From Streptomyces kronopolitis (GTDB lineage: Bacteria > Actinomycetota > Actinomycetes > Streptomycetales > Streptomycetaceae), in the NCBI RefSeq assembly GCF_014646275.1, contig NZ_BMND01000007.1:177654-241653 (forward strand): a DNA stretch of 64,000 bases, in the 5' to 3' direction. How positions within the stretch are numbered: position 1 is the stretch's first letter; each line of letters begins with the position of its first letter. The notes beneath the pieces were generated by a model. It made no database searches and was not told the origin of the DNA. It was given only the letters and a program-made list of their open reading frames with translations. The position numbers were made by a program, and so were the translations under genes. This document shows positions 26,152 through 35,472 of the stretch, piece after piece.

Positions 26152-26817
26152 CGAGTTTCACCGACCTGGTCGACGTCTGCCGCGCCTGGTGCGAGCAAGT
26201 CAGCAACGGCGCCAGCATGTTGCCAACGGTGTAGTTCAGCGTGCCGCAGAGGGGATTCACCAACCACTGGCGCATAGCGTCGGCGGCGCCCTGCTGCCCG
26301 CCTTCTTCGCCGAGAACTGCACGCGGCCATTCGGCACGGATGACACTGAGACGCCTGCTCGACCGTCACCTCTGGGCCAGGGTCCTCACGTTCCGCACGA
26401 CGTCCTCGCGAGTCTCCTCCGGATAGGGCTTGGGCGCAGCGACATGCTTCCCACCTGCCCGACAGGGCACGCCAGGTCAGACGTCACCTGTTCGTTCGGC
26501 AGACTCGAACGGGTGGGATATGGCCGCTAGTGCGCGTGCGCTGGACTACAGGATTCTCAAGACTCAGTGAAGACCATCGGTCGGCAAAGGCTTCGGCGGA
26601 ACCGTACTCAGCGCTGCTGACTTCGGCGCCCTTACGCTTTGCGGAGTACAGATGCCCGTGGACCAAACGTGGACGGAGAGCGCGCCGTCTATCGCTTATA
26701 GACCCGTGAACTGCGTGAACGTCGGAGAACGCAAGGCCCTCCGGAACCGCTCAGCCACAGTGTCAGACGAAGACGGTGTGCGTAAGCAGGATGCTCACGC
26801 ACACCATCGACCTGCTC
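26152..26817. other. Degenerate stretch between integrase remnant 2 and drmB
   Basis: 666 bases without an intact gene. Immediately beside the integrase break the plus strand can be read as FTDLVDVCRAWCEQVSNG before a stop, which faintly recalls the C-terminal part of an IS21/Mu-like transposase; this is only a suggestion. The rest shows no recognisable product and probably represents decayed insertion debris. Confidence 0.4.
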
Positions 26818-28710
26818 TTAGTTCATAGCGAAAAAACCGAGCTCGCTCTTCCCGAGTCCACCGACTACCAAAGCACGGTCAAGGAAGCGGTTGTACTCCT
26901 CGCACGCCGTCTCAGGAAGCAGCGCGCAGCTGTGGCAGGCGGCGAGGTTGCAGGACCCGGGGCCTTGGCCCTTGCTCTCGATGCACACCGGGTCCGAGGA
27001 GCACCATGCGGCGTGAGCCAGGGCGTTCTCCAGTACTCCCTCCAGCCGGCCGGGCCCGCCCATTCGAACCAGGCCGCCCAAGGTGCCCTCGGAGTCCCCC
27101 GCGGCGGTGTAGATGAGTATGCCGGCCATGCCGTCCGGGCCGGAGCTCACATAGAGGCGCTCCCTCAGGGAGGCCGAGCTGTAGCCGCACTCGTAGGTGA
27201 GCTGGTTAATGAGCAGGTGCGCCAGTGTGTGCAGGAGGATGAAGCGCGGCGACAACTCTCGCTTGGCCAGGCCGCGCTGTTCGGCCACGTCCGAGAAGCG
27301 CTGTGTGAGTAGTTCAGCCTGCGCCAGGACTGCTCGGCGCTCCTCCCAGGCACCCAGCAGCGCCGTGTCGAGTTCCAGGTATATTCCCTCGCCGCTGACA
27401 GCGTATGCGGGAAGCCAGTTGCCACCCGGGCGCGCGGATGTGCGACGCAGCAGTGCCTTTCGGGACGCGTCATCGTAAGGGGATTCCGCGAAAACGCGGT
27501 TGAAGCCCCACAGCACCCGAGTTTCGCGGAGCTTTTCTACAAGCCTTACATGGGCGAAGGCAGAGTCAACGCTGGGGGCGTACTGTCCTCGGGGCTCGCG
27601 TACAACCAGCTCCTCAGACTCGATCGCACCGCGCAGCGTCTGGTATTCGGTGGCGCGGAACGGAGCTGGATCCTGCGCGGAGCCGGGCACCCCCGTCTCT
27701 GAGGCTTCGGGTTGGGACTGTTGCAGCACGGCCAGTGCGCGAGAGATCTCCTCGTCGCTGAAGTTCTCGAGGAGGAATGCGTTACCCTGGGCCGCTTTCC
27801 GGAGCATGTAGACAGGCAAAGCCTCTCCCTTGTCAAGGAAGACTGCTGCCCTCTGCCGGGCCTGTACGATCGCCCCGTCTTGGAGGACAGCGAGGACCTT
27901 TGGGTCGGCGGTCGACGCGGCCACCTCTGGCACGAAGATGGAGCTCTTCAGGAGCGAGTAGTAGACGTTCGCGGCGCCGCGCAGGCTGCCGCGGAGAGGA
28001 CTCCCGCACGGCTCCCCTTCGCGGTCGATCCCCAGCCAGGGCGCCCCGCCGCGGCACAGGTACGGCGGCCCGCCCGGCTCGAGCTCTTCCGAGAGGAACG
28101 TGAAAGGGCCGCTCTCGGCACTACTCCTTGTTGATGTGATGCCTTCCAGGGTACGGGTCGCGTTGCAGGAACAGGAAACGCGTTGGGAGGCCAGAGTGCC
28201 GCCGCCGGAGGACCGCAGTGAGAGGCGGTGCCCCCGGCAGGAGGGCGACACTGACTTATGCGCCCATTCGAACCAGGGAAAGTCCTGGAGGTGCCCTCGC
28301 TCACAGATCGCGACGAAGGGCACCTGGGCGAAGAAGGGTTTGCGGCCGGAGGACTCATGTTCCTTGCAGGCCGGACGGTTCTCCTGGTGGAGCCTGTCCT
28401 TTGCCAGCTTGCGGCACCGCGGGCAGAAGCCCCAGGTGGGGAACCGGAGGACCGGGACGGTGAGACCGGTGTTGGCCCCGTTCTCCGAACGGGTGCGGTA
28501 GTCCGGAGGAGAGTAAAGCGCGTCGACACCGAGATGCTGTTCCAGGCGCCACTCGTGGACACGGAACTCTTCCTGGTTGCGGTCGTCTCCGCGTGGAAAC
28601 CAATGGTCGAGGCCTGCCGTGATGACCGACGTCCCGTCGGACAGCACGTGCATGGCCCCGGGGCCAAACGGAGCGACCATCTGGGAGCGCCGGACCTTGC
28701 CGCGGATCAT
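26818..28710 (-). CDS. drmB: DISARM protein DrmB (DUF1998 family)
   Basis: A 630-residue protein beginning MIRGKVRRSQMVAPFGPGAM. It has a cysteine-rich zinc site near residue 100 (GFCPRCRKLAKD with a later C), a second cysteine group (ICERGHLQDFPWFEW) and the C-terminal DUF1998 domain (LLHTLAHLLINQLTYECGYS, GILIYTAAGDSEGTLGGL, AWCSSDPVCIES, NLAACHSCALLPETACEEYN). DrmB partners the DrmA helicase in DISARM anti-phage defence; the pair forms a complex that engages phage DNA. Its ATG overlaps the drmA stop codon (ATGA), so the two are translationally coupled. It is the last gene of a five-gene operon. Confidence 0.92.
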   Translation of the reverse strand: MIRGKVRRSQMVAPFGPGAMHVLSDGTSVITAGLDHWFPRGDDRNQEEFRVHEWRLEQHLGVDALYSPPDYRTRSENGANTGLTVPVLRFPTWGFCPRCRKLAKDRLHQENRPACKEHESSGRKPFFAQVPFVAICERGHLQDFPWFEWAHKSVSPSCRGHRLSLRSSGGGTLASQRVSCSCNATRTLEGITSTRSSAESGPFTFLSEELEPGGPPYLCRGGAPWLGIDREGEPCGSPLRGSLRGAANVYYSLLKSSIFVPEVAASTADPKVLAVLQDGAIVQARQRAAVFLDKGEALPVYMLRKAAQGNAFLLENFSDEEISRALAVLQQSQPEASETGVPGSAQDPAPFRATEYQTLRGAIESEELVVREPRGQYAPSVDSAFAHVRLVEKLRETRVLWGFNRVFAESPYDDASRKALLRRTSARPGGNWLPAYAVSGEGIYLELDTALLGAWEERRAVLAQAELLTQRFSDVAEQRGLAKRELSPRFILLHTLAHLLINQLTYECGYSSASLRERLYVSSGPDGMAGILIYTAAGDSEGTLGGLVRMGGPGRLEGVLENALAHAAWCSSDPVCIESKGQGPGSCNLAACHSCALLPETACEEYNRFLDRALVVGGLGKSELGFFAMN

Positions 28711-31700
28711 GACTGTCCTTCCTGGATCGCGTACTCCGAGGTGACCTCGATCTGGCATTCGGCATCGACGCCGCGCATAGAGGAAGGGATCGCCCAGGTC
28801 ATACTCTGCGCCTGCTCGTCCGCATACTGGCCAAGGGGGCGCAGGAGCTGGTCGCCGCTGACCATGGGCCCGAAGTCGCCCCACTGGCCGGGCTGCCACG
28901 CCTCCCACTCCTTGCGCATCCTGTCCAGGATGCTGGCTGTACGGTCGGCTTCATCGGAGTCGCAGAAGTCGACCCGGTCGAGGAGAAGCTTTCTGGCCGC
29001 TGCCCAGCCTTCGGCGGGGAACGGCTGAGGCTCAAGCGCCTCCGATCCGGTCTGCCGGATGTAGGCAACCGCGACTGCGCGCAGGGCCCGGTCCAGGGCG
29101 GGCGGGGCGAAGGGGGTGGAGCTGGTCGGTTCGACCTGCGCGTACAGGCGCTCGTGGTAGCTGCGGAAGCGCTCAAAATGGCTGCGGTCGCGGGGTTTGC
29201 CGGCCCCGTACAGGGTGACGACCAGTCCGGGAATGCGTCGTCCGACGCGACCGGTGACCTGGATGTACTGGGAGGTGTTCTTGGGCTGGCCGACAACGGC
29301 CATGAGCGAGAGGCGGGGGATGTCGATGCCGACCTCAATCAGGCTGGAGGCCAGGCAGGCGTCTACGGCCCGCTGTTCGTCCGTGAGCTGCCGCTCGAGC
29401 TTCTGGATGGCTTCGGGGATCTGATCCTGACGGAGGCGGCTGGTCATCTCCTCGACCCAGTTGAGGTAGCGCATCCCGGTACGGTCCGTCTCTGAACGGT
29501 TGCTGATAGTCCTCAGGTAGTCGGGGATGTCGGACTGCATGAGCGACAGTGAGTTGCCGAGCTCACGGAGGCTGTTGAAGAAGGCAAGCAGCGTCCACCA
29601 GGGGTCGCGGAGGCCTTCGGGAAGGTCCTTGGCGGCCTGGAGCAGGGCGGCGAACGTGCGGACCTGTGTGGTCTGCATGGAGCCGAGGGCAGGGGCGTGC
29701 ACGCCGATGTAGCGCCGCCCCGGCTTGAGAGTGCCGGTCTCCGGGTCGCGGTCGTAGACGGCGAAGAAGGAATCGGAGGCGTCGATGCCGTGCGGCGGGA
29801 AAAGATGTACCTGCTCACGGCCGTAAAGGGCCTTGACCTGCTCCTCGTGCCGCCGGATCGTCGCGGTGGAGGCGACGATCTTAGGGAGGATGCGCTTGCC
29901 GCCTCGCCGGTCGGTGCATAGTTCTTCGATAACGCCCTCGTAGAGGCCTGTGAGGGAGCCGAGCGGACCAGCGATGAGGTGCAGCTCGTCCTGGATGATC
30001 AGGGAAGGGGGCGAGTAGGCCCGAGAGCCGTCCGAGCCCAGGCCATCGGCTCCGAAGCCGAACAAGGCCCGTGCGTTGGGCCGCCAGGCAATAAGGGCGA
30101 ACTTGTCCACCGTTCCGATCACGAGCGTCGGCCGGTGCTCGTAGAGGTCATCGTCAACCACGTAGACGGGCAGCGGCGAGTCCTCCGTGGAAAAGCGGCA
30201 CTCATTGTCCGGGCAGATGAAGCGCACGGTTCCGCGGTACTCCGTGTACCCGGCTACGGGTGTGCGGGCCGCTGCTCCGGTGCGCCGACCGGTCCTGCGG
30301 CGGCGCTGCCCGGGTGCGGTGTCTGGCTCCTGGCTGGGGACGGGGCCCATCTGAGCTGAGCACCAGGGACAGCGCAGCAGCAGAAACGGGTTCTCCTGCT
30401 CTCCGCGGTGGAGCTTGCCAAGTGCTGACTTCGCATCCGCGCGTCGGTTGGGAGTGGTCTCGCCACCCACCCAGATCCCGATCGAGAAAGGGACCCTTCC
30501 GAGGCCCGGCTCGTCTGCGCGCAGCTCCTCAAGCGCGCAAACGAGAGCGGCGGCGCGCAGGAACTGCTGAGCGGTCAGCAGACGCAGCGTATAGCGCATG
30601 AGGACGGTGACACTCGTGTCGCCGGGGTTGCGCAGACGACGGAGCAGCATCGTGAAGGCAGACAGTCCGAGGTAGGCCTCCGTCTTGCCACCGCCGGTGG
30701 GGAAGTAGATGAGGTCAACAACCTCACGGCCGTCATGGAGGGGATCGGCACTTGAGGGGACGGCGGCCAGGAGGAACGCGATCTGGAAGGCACGCCAGTT
30801 CCCCTTGCCCTTGCGACGAGCCGCGTTCTCATCCGGCTGGGCTCCCTCCACCTGGAACCGCCCGTCGACGGACCGCGTGGGACGCAGGTCGACCCCGGAG
30901 CGCAGCGCCTGGCGCAACATGGCACGGTTCGCCATCCGGAAGGCGCGGCCCACGTCACTCCGGGCGTCACGGACCAGTTCGAGCCCTTCCCGCATCCGGC
31001 CTAGAGCCTTGCGGCAGCCTTCGATGTGCTGCGCGGCGGTCGGCCGGAACCGCTCATCGAGGCCAGCAGCCTTCTCTTCGAGCCCTTCGATCCACTCCGC
31101 GTACGCGCCGACGACCTGCTCCAGGCGCTCAGGACCGCCAGGGCCGTCCCCAGAGAGCCGCTCCATAGAGACGGTGAGCGGGCTGCCGTTCTGCCGGATG
31201 TCGGGGGTGATGCTGGGTGCCTCGTACCAGGGCAGAGGGTCGGCCTTGGCCCAGGCAGCCCGGCTCTCTGTGGGGTCGGCCCAGTCTGCGGCGCAGCCGT
31301 GCCCCACGGCAAAGGTCCGTGCTTCCCGGTAGAGCAGATTGAACGAAGCATCGTCAGGGTGCGTCTCGGCTTCGGCCGCCTCCGGGTAGGGGGCAAGCCA
31401 CCCACCCTGCGGCTCGACGGTCATCTCGGCCTGGAACAGGCTCACAGCATCAAGTGGCTGGGTTCCGGGGGCCGTCCGGTTGACGAGGGCGACTGTGATC
31501 AACCTGCCGTCCTGGTGGCTGCGCACGTTGACGATCAGCTCTAGGTCGAGCCCGTCAATGCCGCGCGAGGCGTCCGCGTCCGGCTGTGGCTTCCGCAGGA
31601 CCCGGTTGGCCGTGGCGATCTCGTCCGCGGACAGTTCCCAGACCGCCGTAACGGGGCTGCGTACCCACCACCGCCGCGTATCGCCCGCCACAGACACGTT

Positions 31701-32174
31701 CTGGCGCCGGTAGCGGCCTCCTGTAAAAACGGTGCGGAGAGCCGTACCGCTCCCGCCCGCCAGCATGAACGACAGGCCCATGGTGCTGGGACGTCGGTCG
31801 TTCGCACCGGCAAGGTCGAAGTCGTCGTCCTCGGGCGGCCCGCCGACTGTGCGCTGTGCAGCCTCCTGCAGGCCCTCGAAGACCTTTCCGTCGAGCTCAC
31901 CGTCCACGAGACCGGCGACGACCGTGCGATCCTCGTCCACGGGCTGAGCAGTGCTCTCGGCGGGGTACAGGACGCCGACGCCGTACCGCACCAGCGGGGC
32001 CCGGTCGAGGATCTCCTCTCCGGACTCGGGGTCCACCCAAGGGCCGCGCGCTTCCTCCCAGTTGCCGAACGGTTCCGGGTTGAGGTACTTGCCGGTGGGC
32101 GCAGGACCGAGCAGCTCGGCCCTCAGGGCATCGATAACGTCCTCACGCGGACCGAGGTGGTCGGTGGTAGTCAT
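28707..32174 (-). CDS. drmA: DISARM helicase DrmA
   Basis: A 1155-residue superfamily 2 helicase, the core of DISARM-type phage defence. Walker A is FPTGGGKT (residues 491-498), the DEAH-like box is QDELHLIAG near residue 729, motif III is STAT, and motif VI is QVTGRVGRR. A zinc-ribbon insertion with CPWC near 600 and CPDNEC near 650 lies between motifs I and II. The long N-terminal region (about 480 residues) is family-typical, with GVGVLYP and RWWVRSP stretches. The start ATG overlaps the stop of the NERD-helicase gene (ATGA) and its own stop overlaps drmB. The length is close to other DrmA proteins. Confidence 0.93.
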   Translation of the reverse strand: MTTTDHLGPREDVIDALRAELLGPAPTGKYLNPEPFGNWEEARGPWVDPESGEEILDRAPLVRYGVGVLYPAESTAQPVDEDRTVVAGLVDGELDGKVFEGLQEAAQRTVGGPPEDDDFDLAGANDRRPSTMGLSFMLAGGSGTALRTVFTGGRYRRQNVSVAGDTRRWWVRSPVTAVWELSADEIATANRVLRKPQPDADASRGIDGLDLELIVNVRSHQDGRLITVALVNRTAPGTQPLDAVSLFQAEMTVEPQGGWLAPYPEAAEAETHPDDASFNLLYREARTFAVGHGCAADWADPTESRAAWAKADPLPWYEAPSITPDIRQNGSPLTVSMERLSGDGPGGPERLEQVVGAYAEWIEGLEEKAAGLDERFRPTAAQHIEGCRKALGRMREGLELVRDARSDVGRAFRMANRAMLRQALRSGVDLRPTRSVDGRFQVEGAQPDENAARRKGKGNWRAFQIAFLLAAVPSSADPLHDGREVVDLIYFPTGGGKTEAYLGLSAFTMLLRRLRNPGDTSVTVLMRYTLRLLTAQQFLRAAALVCALEELRADEPGLGRVPFSIGIWVGGETTPNRRADAKSALGKLHRGEQENPFLLLRCPWCSAQMGPVPSQEPDTAPGQRRRRTGRRTGAAARTPVAGYTEYRGTVRFICPDNECRFSTEDSPLPVYVVDDDLYEHRPTLVIGTVDKFALIAWRPNARALFGFGADGLGSDGSRAYSPPSLIIQDELHLIAGPLGSLTGLYEGVIEELCTDRRGGKRILPKIVASTATIRRHEEQVKALYGREQVHLFPPHGIDASDSFFAVYDRDPETGTLKPGRRYIGVHAPALGSMQTTQVRTFAALLQAAKDLPEGLRDPWWTLLAFFNSLRELGNSLSLMQSDIPDYLRTISNRSETDRTGMRYLNWVEEMTSRLRQDQIPEAIQKLERQLTDEQRAVDACLASSLIEVGIDIPRLSLMAVVGQPKNTSQYIQVTGRVGRRIPGLVVTLYGAGKPRDRSHFERFRSYHERLYAQVEPTSSTPFAPPALDRALRAVAVAYIRQTGSEALEPQPFPAEGWAAARKLLLDRVDFCDSDEADRTASILDRMRKEWEAWQPGQWGDFGPMVSGDQLLRPLGQYADEQAQSMTWAIPSSMRGVDAECQIEVTSEYAIQEGQS

Positions 32175-33907
32175 GCTGACTTCTCCTTGAAGACCTGCTT
32201 GCGGAAGCCGGGGCGTGCGTCCTGGGCCATCAGCACCGTGAGTTCATCCCTGGCGCGGGAGGCGCCCACATAGAAGAGCGTATGTTCGCGCGCCGACCCG
32301 AAAGAAGCGATATCCGTGAGGATGATCGCTGGGGAGTCCAGGCCCTTGAACGCGTGCACTGTCCCGTATCGCACCGCTCCCGGTCGCGGGGAGCCGAAGG
32401 GCACGAGCCGGTTCCGCCAGCGGGGGTCCTGGCAGCTGCCGGCCGCACTCTGGTCATTGCGCAGCGGTGACAGGACGACGATGTCCTCGGGCCGGAACCC
32501 TTCGCGGGTGAGCTGGGTGAGCCTGTCCGCCAGTAGCCGCTGCTGTTCCTCGCCGTCTGTCCACCACAGGTGCTCTGCGGTCCGGTCGTTGGAGGGCCGC
32601 AGCGTTCCGGCGTAGCCCGGGTCAAGGTCGGACGTCGCTTCCACGTAGAAGGTGATGTCGGGGACGCTCCTGCAGTTGTGACGCAGTATGAATACTGCTG
32701 GCTCGCCCGCCGTGCGCCCATGGAGGGCTTCCATTCCCTCGCCGCCGGAGTCGTAAAGGGCCTGGCGCGTGAAGTCGCCGAAGGCCAGCCACTGACCGCT
32801 AGACAAACCTCCGCGCAAGGAGGAGTCGAGGACGTTGAGGTAGGACTCGCGCATCAGGTCCTGTGCCTCGTCGATCACCAGCACATCGAACGGCGGGCCG
32901 TCGCACTCCAACAGGGCTTCCAGGGCGAGGTCGGGGAGTTCCTCGGTGAAGAACCCGTCGTCTCCGCTTGCCGCGGGGCGTGCAGCGGGAACCAGTCCCG
33001 CCATGTAGGAGTGAAGGTGAGCCGCCGTGATCCCCTCTACCCTGGCGGTCTCTTCTTTGAGCCAGTGGCCCAGCTGCCGGTTGAAACAGCACAGCAAAAC
33101 TCTCAGACCGTTTTCGGCGAACCGCCGTGCCGCCTCCACCGCCACGAACGTCTTGCCCGTCCCTGCGGCACCGCGGACCAAGCACCGCCGGTTGGCGGCG
33201 ATCATGTCGAGCACCTCGTACTGCTGCTGCGTGAAGGTCTGCGTCTCCCGCTCCATCCGCTGCCGTCGCAGCTTGGGCGGTTCGGCAAACTCGAATGAGG
33301 GCCGCAGCACCTCCACGATCCGGTCAGTCTGGCCGGCGTCGGGAGCGGCGGATGCCGGGTTGAACCAGCCTACTGTGGGAGTCGAGGTGAGGTGCGCGCG
33401 GTGGGCGTCCAGGACCCCGGCGATCAGCGCGGAAAGGGGACGGCTGTGCAGAGCCACTGTGTCGATCGCCTGCCATGAGTGCCACTCCATGGGGCCCGAC
33501 ACCGCGAACCGGCTGTGCGTGAACAGCACCGCTGACGTCATGGGTACAGCTCCGAGTCCGCTGCCCTGGCCGATCAGCTTCTCCTTGACCGCGTGCATGG
33601 CCTCATCGGCCTGCTGGAAAGGGCTCCTCAGGGTTGGCGGGTGGCCGCCCAGCCGCCACTCACCGCTCGGCAGGCGCCTGACCTGGTGGTGGGCCTTCAC
33701 CTCCAGGACCAGGACTCCCTTCCCTGGCACGACGATGACGAAATCGGCCTCACCCTGGATCTGCCGCGGATGCTTGGCGATACCCAGCGAGTGCAGCACC
33801 ACCCAGCCCTCCGTGCCGGGGTCGTCGCGAAGCCGCCGGAACACTTCCCTTTCCCCGGGACTTGGGGTGCATTCCGGGTCGAAGGCCGACGGGATCATGC
33901 GCGCCAT
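32171..33907 (-). CDS. NERD-domain nuclease fused to UvrD-like helicase
   Basis: A 578-residue protein. Residues about 15-115 form a NERD (nuclease-related) domain with the PD-(D/E)xK-like core EADFVIVV plus VLVLEVKAHH. Residues 225-570 form a superfamily 1 helicase: Walker A RGAAGTGKT near 247, Walker B VLVIDEAQDL near 345, an R-x-N-x-R-S motif IV-like (RHNCRSVPDI), and TVHAFKGLDSPAIIL plus YVGASRARDEL near the end. It should unwind and possibly cut DNA. It is not a standard DISARM subunit, yet its stop overlaps drmA and its start overlaps the preceding gene by one base, so it belongs to the same operon. Confidence 0.88.
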   Translation of the reverse strand: MARMIPSAFDPECTPSPGEREVFRRLRDDPGTEGWVVLHSLGIAKHPRQIQGEADFVIVVPGKGVLVLEVKAHHQVRRLPSGEWRLGGHPPTLRSPFQQADEAMHAVKEKLIGQGSGLGAVPMTSAVLFTHSRFAVSGPMEWHSWQAIDTVALHSRPLSALIAGVLDAHRAHLTSTPTVGWFNPASAAPDAGQTDRIVEVLRPSFEFAEPPKLRRQRMERETQTFTQQQYEVLDMIAANRRCLVRGAAGTGKTFVAVEAARRFAENGLRVLLCCFNRQLGHWLKEETARVEGITAAHLHSYMAGLVPAARPAASGDDGFFTEELPDLALEALLECDGPPFDVLVIDEAQDLMRESYLNVLDSSLRGGLSSGQWLAFGDFTRQALYDSGGEGMEALHGRTAGEPAVFILRHNCRSVPDITFYVEATSDLDPGYAGTLRPSNDRTAEHLWWTDGEEQQRLLADRLTQLTREGFRPEDIVVLSPLRNDQSAAGSCQDPRWRNRLVPFGSPRPGAVRYGTVHAFKGLDSPAIILTDIASFGSAREHTLFYVGASRARDELTVLMAQDARPGFRKQVFKEKSA

Positions 33908-35472
33908 CAGGGCACCTCCGAAGTACGGAGCCGGCAGAGGTAATGCGGGGGGACCCGAAGCTGCCTGGGGAGAACGGCATCGACCAAGGCCGCTCGCGCG
34001 CCGGAGTCCGTATCGTCCAGGGAGATCTCGCACCAGCGCTCCACCCAGAGCTGCTGCCACAAGTCCCCGGAGACAGCACGCTGCACAGCCTCGGCGTAGC
34101 TCCTCCCGGCACTACGGTGTGCGTGGTCGATCCGGCCGAGCGCCTCCCAGACGTCCCGTGTCTCCCCACCGCGGCCCAGGTAGTTCATGACGACAGCGAA
34201 GTCATCTTTGCGCCGGGTCCTGATGCACCACGGGCCCGTCCAGTAGTCCAGATTGGTCATCACTGCACCGCGCGCCACCAGTTCCTTAGCGACCCCCCGG
34301 CGACCGCCCGGGTGCTGGTCAATACGATCGCCCAGCTGCGCCTTCCACCCCTGCTGTACCGCCCGCAGCACAGGCGCGTCGTCGCCCAGTACGGCATCGG
34401 CCCGCTCGACCAGGCTCTGATAGTAGGAGCTGCCGCGAAGCACGACGTAGTCGCCGACCGAAATCGAGGCCCCGTCGACGGCCTCGACGGACGGTTCATC
34501 GTCCGGATCCGGCTCGACCAACAGGATCTTGTGCACGCTGGACTCCACGGGCAGCAACACGTAAGAGCCATCGGCGAGGAGGGCCGCACGGGCCTGCACC
34601 CCCTCGTGGCCACCTGAAGCACCGTCCCGCAGGGCTTCGACAGGGAGTCCAGCGACAGCGTCCTGTGCCAGGGAAGCGACGTCAAGATCCGTCATCAGGG
34701 GCTCTGCCGACTCAGGCGTCGTACGATCCGCGAGCTTGAACGGTGATCCGACTACCGTCGTCTCACGGCGGCGTATGCGCGTTGGCATGGTGCCGCGCAG
34801 CACCGGGCCCTCGTCGAACAGCGGTTGTACGTCAAGCGGCTCACGGTAGAAGTCATGGTGGACTAGTCCGAGTCGCGCTGCCCTTGGGGCGTTCAGCACA
34901 CCCGGCGGAAGCCAGCCGACGGGTCCCACGACCACGGCCGAGTCGTAGACCTCGTTGCCCAGCAGGTCACTGACCAGGCCGATCTCGACCGGGTAGCCGA
35001 TCGCGCCAAAAGTCTGGACAACAGCATCTTGGTAGGAGCGGTTGGTCACCGCTACAAGCGACCTGCCCCTGCGGTCAGACGAGAGGAATGCCATGGCCCC
35101 GGCGGCCAGCGGATTGGAGGGGTCCTCCCCCAGGCGGGTCAGATCCTGTGCGACGGCGGACAGCTGGCCCACCAGGCCGGCATCCGCAGCCTGCTGCAAA
35201 TAAGCGCTAGTACCCGCCAAACTGCGTGCCGCCTCCTGAATCCTTAACTGCCAGCTGTTGAAGGGCAGCGGCACGGTACCGAGGAGCCACCTGACACGCC
35301 GGATGTCGGAGCAGGCCTGGCGCCACAGGCCAGAACTCTCCAACTCGCCCACTGAACGCAGAAATTGCGCCGCCGCTCGCATGAACGAGTGCACCCCTGA
35401 GTGGTGCACGGGCTGCTCCTCGATGACGCCGCCCGCACGCTGGTAGACCCTGCCCGCATCCCACAAACTCAC
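33907..35472 (-). CDS. Unrecognised operon protein, possible C-terminal half of a DrmE-like protein
   Basis: A 521-residue protein with no motif that I can name with confidence. The GTG start at 35472 follows GGAGGAGCAGGGGGA and overlaps the preceding stop (GTGA). A middle region (RSLVAVTNRSYQDAVVQTF, YDSAVVVGPVGWLPPGVLN, ARLGLVHHDFY) has the alternating beta-strand feel of a RecA-like helicase domain lacking catalytic motifs. The C-terminal part is rich in Asp/Trp/Arg. Together with the upstream 343-residue product it would total about 860 residues, comparable to what I recall of DrmE, the class-specific subunit of class 2 DISARM. That identification is an inference from operon position and size. 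Confidence 0.45.
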   Translation of the reverse strand: MSLWDAGRVYQRAGGVIEEQPVHHSGVHSFMRAAAQFLRSVGELESSGLWRQACSDIRRVRWLLGTVPLPFNSWQLRIQEAARSLAGTSAYLQQAADAGLVGQLSAVAQDLTRLGEDPSNPLAAGAMAFLSSDRRGRSLVAVTNRSYQDAVVQTFGAIGYPVEIGLVSDLLGNEVYDSAVVVGPVGWLPPGVLNAPRAARLGLVHHDFYREPLDVQPLFDEGPVLRGTMPTRIRRRETTVVGSPFKLADRTTPESAEPLMTDLDVASLAQDAVAGLPVEALRDGASGGHEGVQARAALLADGSYVLLPVESSVHKILLVEPDPDDEPSVEAVDGASISVGDYVVLRGSSYYQSLVERADAVLGDDAPVLRAVQQGWKAQLGDRIDQHPGGRRGVAKELVARGAVMTNLDYWTGPWCIRTRRKDDFAVVMNYLGRGGETRDVWEALGRIDHAHRSAGRSYAEAVQRAVSGDLWQQLWVERWCEISLDDTDSGARAALVDAVLPRQLRVPPHYLCRLRTSEVP

